DNA of 34,552 nt from positions 1 to 34,552 of the forward strand of contig CABYIQ010000019.1 in NCBI GenBank assembly GCA_902518965.1, in the 5' to 3' direction. The notes beneath the pieces were generated by a model that did not search any database, was not told the origin of the DNA, and saw only the letters and a list, made by a program, of their open reading frames with translations. Position numbers and translations under genes: made by a program. This DNA is from an uncultured SAR116 cluster alpha proteobacterium. GTDB lineage: Bacteria; Pseudomonadota; Alphaproteobacteria; Puniceispirillales; Puniceispirillaceae. Of this stretch, positions 24,056 to 32,226 are shown piece by piece (within the stretch, counting starts at the first letter, position 1; every line of letters begins with the position of its first letter).

Positions 24056-24101
24056 ATCAATAATAAATAGACATAATTCATCAGCGTACTGATGATTAGG
24101 T

Positions 24102-25400
24102 ATGAAAGCTAAACAAAAAAAGCAAAAGAGCCAAATTGGTGAAATTGCCAATGCTCGCATTCTCTCTGGGGTAAAAGTTCTGGACTTGACCCGGTATCTG
24201 TCAGGACCGCAAGCAACATTATTCCTCGCCGATCTTGGTGCGGACGTAGTTCGGGTTGATGACCCAAAAAGGGTGGATCCAGCTGCAAGTGCACCCCCGT
24301 TTTTTGGGCCAAATGGTGTGTCGTTGACAAAACAGACCGACGAAGATCTCGGCATTGCATACCTAAAAAGAGGCCGTGGGAAAAAATCGATCACCATAGA
24401 TCTGAAATCGGATGATGGGCTTATGTTATTCAAACAGCTTGCATCAAAAGCTGATGTGATTGTCGAAAATTTTCGCGTTGGCGTCACAAAAAGGCTGGGT
24501 GTGAACTATGAGGCCCTTAAAGGGGTGAATCCTGGATTGATATACTGCTCAATCACGGGATTTGGTAACGATGGCCCTGAGAGGGATCGGAAAGCGTATG
24601 ACCTAATGGTTCAAGCAAGTTCCGGGATAATGAGCGTAACGGGTGACCCGGATGGATTGGCATACAAGACAGGGTCTCCGATATCAGATGGAGTTTCGGG
24701 GACCTTTGCAGTCCTTGGAATCTTGGGCGCATTGTTTCATCGTACCAAAACAGGAATGGGACAATTTATAGATGTGTCCATGACAGACTGCCTTACTGCA
24801 CTGATGTATGACGAACCATGGGACTGCTATAATGATCTCGGCCTACCCGTTCGGCAAGGCAACCGGATAATGAGATTTTCACCCTTTAACACCTACAAAG
24901 CAGCGAATGGTGTTGTAGCACTGGGCGCGGCTACCGATGCCGACTGGATCAATTTGCTTACGTTAATGGGTAGAGAAGAACTTAAATTGGACGATAATTT
25001 CATGAACCCGGGGTGGCGCATTGCCAACAACACTAAGGTTGATTGTATAGTCGCCGAATGGACAGAAAAATTACCAGTTGAAAATATCGTTGAACGATGT
25101 GCACAACAGAGCATTCCCTGTAGTCCTGTACGTTCAGTATCAGATTTACAGAGTTGGCCACAGCTCAAACAACGCAACCTGCTGCAGTCTGTTACTCACC
25201 CGCAGTTACCAAAAGCAACTGGACCTCTGGGCGCAAGTTTCCCACTTAAGTTCTCATTTGCAGACACTACAAATAACATCCCTGCCGCTGGGCATGGGGA
25301 GCATACTGCCTCTGTTATTAAGCATTGGCTCGGGAAAGATGCCGATTTGGGCCATCCAATTCAACCGATACGGCGTGACAGTGACAGGGATAAACGATGA
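24102..25400 (+). CDS. Family III CoA-transferase (CaiB/BaiF type), first copy
   Basis: This 432-residue enzyme has a basic N-terminal extension of about 20 residues before the family start GVKVLDLTRYLSGP. The catalytic aspartate is Asp167 in KAYDLMVQASSG. Other family blocks: ADLGADVVRVDDP, VIVENFRVG, GLIYCSITGFG, GMGQFIDVSMTD. Family III enzymes move CoA between carboxylic acids via an aspartyl-CoA intermediate; members act on oxalate, carnitine, mesaconate, succinate and others. The substrate cannot be told from sequence. The stop overlaps the GST gene by ATGA. The second CoA-transferase at 26119 is clearly different in sequence, so this is not a recent tandem duplication. Confidence 0.92.
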   Translation: MKAKQKKQKSQIGEIANARILSGVKVLDLTRYLSGPQATLFLADLGADVVRVDDPKRVDPAASAPPFFGPNGVSLTKQTDEDLGIAYLKRGRGKKSITIDLKSDDGLMLFKQLASKADVIVENFRVGVTKRLGVNYEALKGVNPGLIYCSITGFGNDGPERDRKAYDLMVQASSGIMSVTGDPDGLAYKTGSPISDGVSGTFAVLGILGALFHRTKTGMGQFIDVSMTDCLTALMYDEPWDCYNDLGLPVRQGNRIMRFSPFNTYKAANGVVALGAATDADWINLLTLMGREELKLDDNFMNPGWRIANNTKVDCIVAEWTEKLPVENIVERCAQQSIPCSPVRSVSDLQSWPQLKQRNLLQSVTHPQLPKATGPLGASFPLKFSFADTTNNIPAAGHGEHTASVIKHWLGKDADLGHPIQPIRRDSDRDKR

Positions 25401-26122
25401 TTGATCTTTACTTTTGGCCAACACCCAATTGCTACAAAGTAAGCATCTTGCTTGAAGAGTTGATGCTTCCCTACAACGTTATTGGTGTTCATATCGGCAA
25501 AGGTCAGCAGTTTGAAGACCGGTTCACTGATCTAAACCCAAACGGAAAAGTCCCAGTCTTGGTTGATTACGACGGGCCGGATGGGAAGCCCATTACAATT
25601 TTTGAGTCCGGCGCAATCATGATGTTTCTATCGGAGAAGGCCGAGCAGTTTTTGCCAAAAAGTGTGCGTGGCCGAATGGAAGTATTGCAATGGCTCATGT
25701 TCCAGATGGGGGGTGTCGGACCGATGTTAGGTCAGGCACATCACTTCAGAAAGTATGCCAAAGACGAAATTCCTTATGCGATTGATAGATATACCCGAGA
25801 AGCGGCGCGAATTTATAGTGTGCTCGAACGCCGTTTAAGGGTAACCGAATTCATAGCAGGAAATTACTCTATTGCAGATATGGCGGTTTATCCGTGGATA
25901 CGTCCATACCGTTGGCAGGGCCAGACACTCTCGGATTTCCCGAATTTGCAACGCTGGTATAGCGCAGTTCGCGCGCGCCCTGGGGTTCAGCGGGGTTTAG
26001 CTGTAATGAAAGAAGAGCTTCAGCGTAACAAATCTAAGCCAACTGGTGATGCATGGTCCTTTCTTTTTGGCGACGAGAAGCCTGCCAGAATCAATCAAAA
26101 AGCTAAAGGAATAAAATCATGA
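25397..26122 (+). CDS. Glutathione S-transferase, Nu class (YfcG/YghU-like)
   Basis: This 241-residue cytosolic protein has a thioredoxin-fold N-terminal half MIDLYFWPTPNCYK and a helical C-terminal half with GGVGPMLGQAHHF and YSIADMAVYPW, both very close to E. coli YfcG. Nu-class enzymes bind two glutathiones and act as disulfide reductases or organic peroxide reductases, using Thr9 and Asn11 rather than a Tyr/Ser/Cys nucleophile. Both are present (T9, N11), but residue 12, Gly in YfcG, is Cys here. It overlaps both CoA-transferase genes by 4 nt, so the three are tightly coupled. In this setting it may perform glutathione-dependent isomerisation or thioether chemistry. Confidence 0.9.
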   Translation: MIDLYFWPTPNCYKVSILLEELMLPYNVIGVHIGKGQQFEDRFTDLNPNGKVPVLVDYDGPDGKPITIFESGAIMMFLSEKAEQFLPKSVRGRMEVLQWLMFQMGGVGPMLGQAHHFRKYAKDEIPYAIDRYTREAARIYSVLERRLRVTEFIAGNYSIADMAVYPWIRPYRWQGQTLSDFPNLQRWYSAVRARPGVQRGLAVMKEELQRNKSKPTGDAWSFLFGDEKPARINQKAKGIKS

Positions 26123-27396
26123 CGCCAATGTTGACCGGCTTTAGAGTCCTTGATCTGACCCAGTTCGTGGCTGGCCCAACGTGTACTCGTATCATGGCAG
26201 AGCTGGGTGCTGATGTGGTCAAAGTCGAGCTATCGCCTACTGGGGACCACGCCCGCCAATCCGGGCTGCGCGCACGTGGCAAGAATTTAGAGAACTGCAC
26301 GCAAAGCACTTATTTTATCCAACATAATCATTCTAAGAGAAGTCTCGCTATTGATCTTAAAAATCCAAAAGGTCAGGCTTTGCTTAAAAAAATGCTACCA
26401 AAGTTCGATGTGTTAGTTGAGAACTTTGCACCTGGGGCGGTTGCGCGGATGGGTTTAGATTATGACACCGTAAAGGAAATCAACCCACGAATAGTCATGT
26501 GCTCTATTTCAATGGCGGGACAAACAGGAGAGCTTTCGACTCAGCCTGGATTTGACTATATGGCTTCTGCCTATGGTGGCATTACTTCGGCGATTGGTGA
26601 GGGCGACCGAGGACCCGTCCAAGTACCTATTGCAATGGGTGATAGTGCGACCGGCGTTTCAGCGGCTATGGCAGTCGGCTTTGCGTTGCTACATCGCGAA
26701 CGGAACGGTGAAGGACAACATATCGACTGCTCATTGTTGGATACCTATGTTCAAATGCATGAAGAATTGATTCCTCGCGTCAGCATTCGCGGCAAAGAGG
26801 CAATTCCTCCGCGGTCAGGGTCTCAGCACTTTAATGGTGGACCGACCGGCGTTTTTGACGCTGGCGACGGCAGTTATATTCAAATCATGGTGATGCCATA
26901 TCAGTGGAAACGAATTGTCGCTGCTATGGATATGCCGCAGCTGGCGGACGACCCAAAATTCAAAAGCCCTCGAGACCGGCGAACAAACCGCTATGAGTTG
27001 GAAAAAATTATTGAAAACTGGATGGCATCACTACCTGGTCGGGCTGCTGTCTTGAGCGCATTATGGAAGGAGCGTGTGCCTGCCGCGCCTGTTCTCGAAC
27101 TGGACGAAGTAATCGAGCACCCGCATTTGCGTGAGCGTGGCTCTATCCGAGAAATTGATGACCCTTACCTTGGAAATTTCTCAATCCCAGGGAAACCTCC
27201 TAGCTTTTCAGGATGGACCTATAAAACGAGACTCAAGGCGCCACTTTTAGGAGAGGATAATTTTACAATCTTGCAAGAATTTTGCGAGCTAAGCGCCGAT
27301 GACGTTCAAAAACTACATGACCAAAATGTCTTGGTCGCTGATCAACGCGCAAACCAGCCTGTAAGTTCTCTCTCAAACAATGAACCAAAAGACTAG
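26119..27396 (+). CDS. Family III CoA-transferase (CaiB/BaiF type), second copy
   Basis: This 425-residue enzyme starts directly with the family N-terminus MLTGFRVLDLTQFVAGP. Catalytic Asp146 sits in PGFDYMASAYGG. Also visible are AELGADVVKVE, VLVENFAPGAVARMG, and GEGQHIDCSLLDT. A Shine-Dalgarno AAAGGAA lies 8 nt before its ATG, which overlaps the GST stop. Two CoA-transferases in one operon could act on successive acids or form a hetero-complex, as known for some paired family III proteins. Substrate unknown. Confidence 0.92.
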   Translation: MTPMLTGFRVLDLTQFVAGPTCTRIMAELGADVVKVELSPTGDHARQSGLRARGKNLENCTQSTYFIQHNHSKRSLAIDLKNPKGQALLKKMLPKFDVLVENFAPGAVARMGLDYDTVKEINPRIVMCSISMAGQTGELSTQPGFDYMASAYGGITSAIGEGDRGPVQVPIAMGDSATGVSAAMAVGFALLHRERNGEGQHIDCSLLDTYVQMHEELIPRVSIRGKEAIPPRSGSQHFNGGPTGVFDAGDGSYIQIMVMPYQWKRIVAAMDMPQLADDPKFKSPRDRRTNRYELEKIIENWMASLPGRAAVLSALWKERVPAAPVLELDEVIEHPHLRERGSIREIDDPYLGNFSIPGKPPSFSGWTYKTRLKAPLLGEDNFTILQEFCELSADDVQKLHDQNVLVADQRANQPVSSLSNNEPKD

Positions 27397-27413
27397 GCAA
27401 AGAGGAACGTTGG

Positions 27414-28016
27414 ATGTCTACCACTATTGATTTCTATTGGGATCTAGGTTCCACGAACAGCTACTTCGCAATTAAATTAATTAAGCCGATTGCCAAACAA
27501 TATGGAACAAGTATTTGTTGGCACCCATTTAATGTAGGCTATTTTTTCAAAGCTAACGATTATGCTGTCATGAAGGAGTCAAAAGCAAAATTACGCAATC
27601 GCAGGGATGACCTGATGCGCTGGGCAAAAAAGTATGACTTCCCGTTTCATATACCGCGGGCGTTTCCTATCAAAACTAGCCGTGCACTACGGGGAGCCAT
27701 CGCTATGCGCCAATGGGGTCTGGAAGAGCAGTTCATCGAGGCCATTTTTAGTGCGTACTGGGAGGATGGTGACGGAAATATTGGAGATTACTCATCACTT
27801 GGGCCCATAGCACAAAGCCTTGGTGTCAACGCTGTGGACTTTGAAGCCTGCGCGGAAAGCGAAAAAGTTAGGCAAGCACTTATTGATTCTACAAATAAGG
27901 CAATTGAGCGTGACGTTTTTGGTGTTCCTTCAATCATCATTGAGGATCAGCTTTATTGGGGCAAAGACCGTATGGACTTTGTGAAAGAACATCTTTCGCA
28001 GCTCAGCAATCCCTAA
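27414..28016 (+). CDS. DsbA-family protein, 2-hydroxychromene-2-carboxylate isomerase / kappa GST type
   Basis: This 200-residue thioredoxin-fold protein with a helical insert has no CxxC motif and no signal peptide, so it is not a disulfide oxidase. Family landmarks: DFYWDLGSTNSYFA at residues 6-19, with the glutathione-contacting Ser (S13, S16 region); CWHPFNVGYFF; and the C-terminal VFGVPSIIIEDQLYWGKDR, matching the VFGVPxF...WGxDR signature. Known HCCA isomerases use glutathione in aromatic catabolism. Second glutathione-type enzyme of the operon, 17 nt after the CoA-transferase, with AGAGGAA upstream. Confidence 0.9.
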   Translation: MSTTIDFYWDLGSTNSYFAIKLIKPIAKQYGTSICWHPFNVGYFFKANDYAVMKESKAKLRNRRDDLMRWAKKYDFPFHIPRAFPIKTSRALRGAIAMRQWGLEEQFIEAIFSAYWEDGDGNIGDYSSLGPIAQSLGVNAVDFEACAESEKVRQALIDSTNKAIERDVFGVPSIIIEDQLYWGKDRMDFVKEHLSQLSNP

Positions 28017-28070
28017 GGCACACGGACTTAAATTCTAAATCCTGCATCCAACACTATCCCCCACCGCCTT

Positions 28071-28180
28071 TGCCAACCCATCGTAGAAACGCGGGTTGTG
28101 AGCCGCAGACCTGGCTCTTTTAACCCCCATCCCTTGAACAAGACCCAAAGCTGATTGCCAAAGCTAATCAGTAACCTCGG
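28071..28180 (+). repeat. Intergenic repeat, copy A
   Basis: Contains TGCCAACC (28071), GAGCCGCAGACC (28100-28111) and the module CCAAAGCTGATTGCCAAAG (28145-28163), followed by a hairpin-forming AATCAGTAACC. The first two blocks are shared with copies B and C and the third with copy C. It fills much of the gap 28017-28268 between two convergent genes. Confidence 0.7.
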
Positions 28181-28268
28181 TTAGAGGTCCTAATAACTTT
28201 GAATTGAGCTGTTTTCCGAACGTTTTTCTAAAAAGAAGAAACTTTACTTTTGGTGCCGGTGTCCTGAT

Positions 28269-29270
28269 TTATTGAGAAAGATCCAAAATCAGTTTTCCAA
28301 TATGTGTGCTTGATTCCATCATCCGATGTGCGTCGGCAGCTTCAGCTAATGGAAAAGTTTTGTGAACAATAATCTTTAACTTCCCTAATTCAAAAAGCGG
28401 CAGCACTCTCTCTTTAAGTTGTGAAGAAATTGCGCCTTTTTGCTCTATTGTGCGTGGCCGCAACGTCGATCCAGTTATTGTCAATCGGTTCAACATAACA
28501 GGCATTAAGTTGATTTCATTAACTGATGATTGCAAGAAGGCAATCTGAACCAACCTGCCCTCAACTGCCAGACAGGCTATGTTTTTTTGGATATAATCTC
28601 CACCCACCATATCAAGAATGAGGTCCACACCCTTCCCATTTGTGAACTCCGCAACTTTTGCTTCAAAATCTTGCTCACGATAATTTATTACGTGTTCCGC
28701 ACCAAGGCCTGCACACGCAGCACATTTAGCTTCACTACCAGCTGTTGCAATAACCACCGCTCCGAATTGATGCGCCAATTGAATAGCTGTTGTTCCAATG
28801 CCACTTGACCCGCCATGTATCAAAATTTTCTCACCAGACTGAAGGCCACCGCGCTCAAACACATTTGTCCAGACAGTAAAATAATTTTCCGGCATTCCCG
28901 CAGCTTCAATAATTGAGAGCCCTTTGGGGATTGAGAGAACCTGCGGTACTGGCGCAACACAATATTCTGCGTATCCTCCGCCAGAAACAAGCGCACAAAC
29001 CTTATCTCCAATTTGAAAACTTGTAACACCCTGAGCAATAGCAACAACTTCGCCCGCCACCTCAAGGCCGGGAATTAGTGATGCGCCAGGTGGCGGATTG
29101 TAGTTGCCTTTTCGCTGAAGTACGTCTGGTCTGTTCACACCTGCCGCTTCAACACGAATCAAGACTTCGTTTTCAGAAAGTTTTGGAACTTCACTTGTTT
29201 GCACGACGAGGACATCTGGTCCTCCAGGCTCCAAAATAGTGATGTGTTTCATTGATGCTGGAACTGTCAT
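28269..29270 (-). CDS. NAD(P)H-dependent quinone oxidoreductase, zinc-free MDR family
   Basis: The ATG at 29270, preceded by GAGGA, gives 333 residues. It is a medium-chain dehydrogenase/reductase of the quinone oxidoreductase (PIG3-like) branch: GVNRPDVLQRKGNYNPPPG near 44-62, IPGLEVAGEV, and the nucleotide-binding LIHGGSSGIGTTAIQLA near 140-156. Catalytic-zinc cysteines are absent. It would reduce quinones or alpha,beta-unsaturated carbonyls with NADPH. It is convergent with the CoA-transferase operon, so a link to that pathway is possible but unproven. Confidence 0.9.
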   Translation of the reverse strand: MTVPASMKHITILEPGGPDVLVVQTSEVPKLSENEVLIRVEAAGVNRPDVLQRKGNYNPPPGASLIPGLEVAGEVVAIAQGVTSFQIGDKVCALVSGGGYAEYCVAPVPQVLSIPKGLSIIEAAGMPENYFTVWTNVFERGGLQSGEKILIHGGSSGIGTTAIQLAHQFGAVVIATAGSEAKCAACAGLGAEHVINYREQDFEAKVAEFTNGKGVDLILDMVGGDYIQKNIACLAVEGRLVQIAFLQSSVNEINLMPVMLNRLTITGSTLRPRTIEQKGAISSQLKERVLPLFELGKLKIIVHKTFPLAEAADAHRMMESSTHIGKLILDLSQ

Positions 29271-29455
29271 ATCAATCCTCAGATGAAAAATAACCAAATA
29301 CAAATCTCATGGATGAGGCTTGCTTCTTGCTGACTTTTAACCACAGGCACCTCGTTGATCTGGTATAGACAACTCGATGTTAAGAATGCGAAAACTTGTT
29401 GGAACATTCCTTAAAACGTTTCATCTTAACAAATAAAACCACGGTCAGACGTCTC

Positions 29456-29520
29456 TGCCAACCCATCAAAGGACTGTGGTCCAAGAGCCGCAGACCGCAC
29501 AACTATATCCCCGACCTGTT
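29456..29520 (+). repeat. Intergenic repeat, copy B
   Basis: Contains TGCCAACC (29456-29463) and GAGCCGCAGACC (29485-29496) at the same 29-nt spacing as copy A. The CCAAAGCTGATT module is missing. It lies in the gap 29271-29554 between two minus-strand genes. Confidence 0.65.
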
Positions 29521-29554
29521 CACCAAATATTTGATAATATCAAGGAACAGTTTC

Positions 29555-30466
29555 TCATACTGTTGCAATGATAGGGATGAGTATAAGAGAAATAATGAAT
29601 GTCCAGAGCATGGCAAGGGCGATAGAGGAGGTTTCTACTCCATATTTGCTAGCAAAGGTCATTGGCATTAAACCCACTGGCGCTGCGGCCACCATTAGAA
29701 TACTACGTGCACTATCAAAAGGATAATTCAAGAATTTTATCATTATCAAAAAGGCAACTAGCGGATATATAATTGTCTTTACGCATGTAATAAAGAATGC
29801 AATTTTTAGACCCTTTAAACTCACCTTTTCTGAAAGTAAAATGCCTGAGGCAAATAATGCTAATGGCGCAGCAGACAGCGCGATAAAATCAGCCAAACGC
29901 ATGAAAATAGTTGGTGAGTTAATTATCCCAAGCACAAATGGAGAGCAAATTAACAAACTTATCATTAAAGGGTTTTTCAAATGATTCAGGAACCTAAACG
30001 GCTTTCCACTTCGCGAAGAGTTTACCACGTCAAGCCAAACTGTGCTCAATGTTAACGATAAACAATCGATAGCAATCGCTCCCCGTATTGGTAATGTGGC
30101 AATAGGGTCAAAAATGAAATTGGAAATGGGCAGCACAAACAGAACGTGGTTTGAAAACGAGCATGCCATACCAATCAAAATTGCATGCGCTATGTTTAAC
30201 CTAAATGCAAAACGAGCAATAAAAAAGCCGAGGCCATAAACCAAGAATTCTGCCAGAAGATAGAGCCAAATAAGGTTAAGGTCTAAACTTGAAAAATCAG
30301 TAGAGAGTAGGATGCTAAAGATTATTGCAGGAACGGCAATCTGACCCACAAACCTAAAAAATAAAGAGGCGTCGGCTAGTTGAAAGATATTCTTTCGGCC
30401 CATCCAAAGGCCAATGAAAAATATTGAGGCGACAGGCAGAACAGAATTTACAAAAACACCAAACAT
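29555..30466 (-). CDS. AEC-family transporter
   Basis: From the ATG at 30466, with GGA 8 nt upstream, the protein has 303 residues; an upstream TTG is less likely. It is very hydrophobic, with about ten membrane segments in two halves. The N-terminal half has VLPVASIFFIGLWMGRK and IAVPAIIFSILL; the C-terminal half has LAPLALFASGILLSEK-like and VAAAPVGLMPMTFASKYG, the paired AEC signatures. AEC proteins carry carboxylates (malonate, malate) or auxin-like acids. Substrate unknown; closeness to CoA-transferase genes is suggestive only. Confidence 0.85.
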   Translation of the reverse strand: MFGVFVNSVLPVASIFFIGLWMGRKNIFQLADASLFFRFVGQIAVPAIIFSILLSTDFSSLDLNLIWLYLLAEFLVYGLGFFIARFAFRLNIAHAILIGMACSFSNHVLFVLPISNFIFDPIATLPIRGAIAIDCLSLTLSTVWLDVVNSSRSGKPFRFLNHLKNPLMISLLICSPFVLGIINSPTIFMRLADFIALSAAPLALFASGILLSEKVSLKGLKIAFFITCVKTIIYPLVAFLIMIKFLNYPFDSARSILMVAAAPVGLMPMTFASKYGVETSSIALAMLWTFIISLILIPIIATV

Positions 30467-30511
30467 ATAAAATTCCAAATCTCACAGATATAAAATGTTC
30501 TCTGGCGTTAG

Positions 30512-31288
30512 TCAGCCTAAATAAGCACTGGTGATAACTGGGAAGCTTGTAAAACCAAACCGGCCTCGAGCCTCAGCTTTTTTAAGCTGAGATCTCCAGT
30601 CCGAAACCTCCTCTTCAGATATGCCCTGAGTTAGCGCAAAGCTTGCCATCACAGCTTCTGTGTATAGAGCAGGTGAGTTGTCATCTCTTCGCGTAATAAC
30701 AAAAGCTAATGATTTGTCTTTTACGTTTTTGAAGCCGCGACGCTCCAGCTTCCCAGGAAGCTCCATTGGAAGCATTTGATGACTACAATGTGCCCTGAAT
30801 GCATCATGGATTTTTTCGTTCAACCTCTGTTCTGCTCCATAGAATTTAAAGTGGTCCCAAAGTATAGAAACATTAACGAAAGCTCCTCCTGGCTTCAGTA
30901 TGCGAGTAATTTCATCCAAAGCTGGATTTACATCAGGAATATATTCTAAAGCTTGAGTAGAAGTTGCAGAGTGGCAGCTATCAACCTCCAACTGAGTTTC
31001 ATCTGCATTTCTTTCAATAAGCTTAATATTGTCGAATTCTGAGCATCGCTGATTAGCCTGCTCAAGCTGAGCTTTACTCGGATCTAATCCATAAATTATT
31101 CCTTCATTGCCAACAGCTTTAGCTAGATGAATTAATAGATGACCAGCACCACAACCTACATCAATGATGGTATCAGCAGATTGAATATGTAACTCACTAA
31201 GAATTGCATTTCGCCGGGTAGTTCCCGCAATGCTCTCTGCCATCAGGCGTTGGAGCTTACCTAAGTCGCTGTCGAAATCTACTCCCAC
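30512..31288 (-). CDS. Class I SAM-dependent methyltransferase
   Basis: This 258-residue protein starts at GTG (31288) with AGGAG 8 nt upstream. SAM-binding motif I is IIDVGCGAGHLL near residues 41-52, acidic motif II GLDPSKAQLEQA near 67, then RILKPGGAFVNVSIL (motif III region). This is the UbiE/methyltransferase_11 style fold. The C-terminal 100 residues are not specific to any family I know. Acceptor substrate unknown. The gap of 45 nt to the downstream AEC gene allows co-transcription. Confidence 0.88.
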   Translation of the reverse strand: MGVDFDSDLGKLQRLMAESIAGTTRRNAILSELHIQSADTIIDVGCGAGHLLIHLAKAVGNEGIIYGLDPSKAQLEQANQRCSEFDNIKLIERNADETQLEVDSCHSATSTQALEYIPDVNPALDEITRILKPGGAFVNVSILWDHFKFYGAEQRLNEKIHDAFRAHCSHQMLPMELPGKLERRGFKNVKDKSLAFVITRRDDNSPALYTEAVMASFALTQGISEEEVSDWRSQLKKAEARGRFGFTSFPVITSAYLG

Positions 31289-31399
31289 ACAAACTCCTGT
31301 TCCAAACTACTCATCTAAATTTTTCAGTAGCCACTAATACTTCTCTGGATTTGATTATCCCTGGGTGACGCGCATTAGAAAATTTTTTATTTTCACCTG

Positions 31400-31876
31400 T
31401 CAATCAGCTAATCTCTTGAAGCCTTGGATCTCGCGACAGGCTCCAAACTTATTTTCAGGAGCCTTACCCATTGCAATGCGTGGACCGCCAGTGAATTCAC
31501 CCAAAACACCTTTGTGACGCCCTGTGCCGTCTAAAAAGGTTGATTTTGTCCCACTGTCGTTTTTTATCTCTCCAATTTCTAACGCCTGACTCCCATCAGC
31601 AAAATAATGCATACAATTGTATGTTTGGCCTTTCATTGCACCATTGACCATATGTATGTGCCCCGCGCACTCAAAATAAGAATTCTCTTCATCAGAGATT
31701 TCATCCATGTAAGTGCCCTTAATATCAAAACCCATACCCCAATTTTCATTTGATGCTGCCATCATTTTTCGCTCGCCAGTCCAGCACGCCATTCCCTTTA
31801 AAGAAATATCAGCAGCATTAGGCGAAGCAATCAGTGCAAAAAAACAAACTGATGATAATAAAGTTAATTTTTTCAT
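31400..31876 (-). CDS. Secreted hypothetical protein
   Basis: This 158-residue protein has a clean Sec signal peptide (MKKLTLLSSVCFFALIASPNA, cleavage after NAA or NA near residue 21). AAAGGAT lies 6 nt before the ATG. The mature part is rich in Gly with paired Cys residues (CWTGER, YFECAGH, YNCMHYF, FGACREI) that could form two disulfides in the periplasm. The strand-rich segment FLDGTGRHKGVLGEFTGG suggests a beta-barrel or lipocalin/allene-oxide-cyclase-like shape, but this is only an impression. No family name can be given. Confidence 0.65.
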   Translation of the reverse strand: MKKLTLLSSVCFFALIASPNAADISLKGMACWTGERKMMAASNENWGMGFDIKGTYMDEISDEENSYFECAGHIHMVNGAMKGQTYNCMHYFADGSQALEIGEIKNDSGTKSTFLDGTGRHKGVLGEFTGGPRIAMGKAPENKFGACREIQGFKRLAD

Positions 31877-32226
31877 TGTTGAATCCTTTCATTAACCGAA
31901 GCATTTGAAGCCAATCTTAGACAAACAAGAAGATTTGAAGACTGTTTACGTTTAAATCATTTATTTTAAATACTAATCAGTATAAAAGCACGTCTGATCT
32001 ATCCTGCCAACCTCTCAAAGGACCGCGAGCCGCAGACCGCACAGCCACAGCCCTCACCCCCCAATCAGATATCCAAAGCTGATTGCCAAAGGCAATGAGT
32101 AACCCCAGTCCTAGGCTCAAGAAGCGCTGTGCATATTTTGCACAAGTACTAAGCTTATTTAACACTTTATTTACTTTAAATTTACGAAGACGGTTGAATT
32201 ATGTGATAATTGACAAAGTGTTCTTC
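31877..32226. other. Long intergenic region with repeat copy C
   Basis: No gene is supported. It holds the promoter region of the secreted protein gene (minus strand), repeat copy C (32005-32106), and the presumed promoter of the ATP-grasp gene. An open frame from 32083 joins the ATP-grasp frame, but its first part lies within the repeat and does not look like family sequence. Confidence 0.6.
32005..32106 (+). repeat. Intergenic repeat, copy C
   Basis: Contains TGCCAACC (32005-32012), GAGCCGCAGACC (32027-32038) and the exact 19-nt module CCAAAGCTGATTGCCAAAG (32073-32091) shared with copy A. The following bases form ATTGCC-aaa-GGCAAT, a different hairpin from that of copy A. Confidence 0.7.

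Noticed and set aside
24109-24487. Minus-strand ORFs opposite the first CoA-transferase
   Set aside because: They are antisense to a strongly conserved coding frame and have no ribosome-binding site or recognisable motif.
32083-32226. N-terminal extension of the ATP-grasp protein
   Set aside because: The 48 extra codons begin inside intergenic repeat copy C and do not resemble the family, which normally starts at the DEML element.
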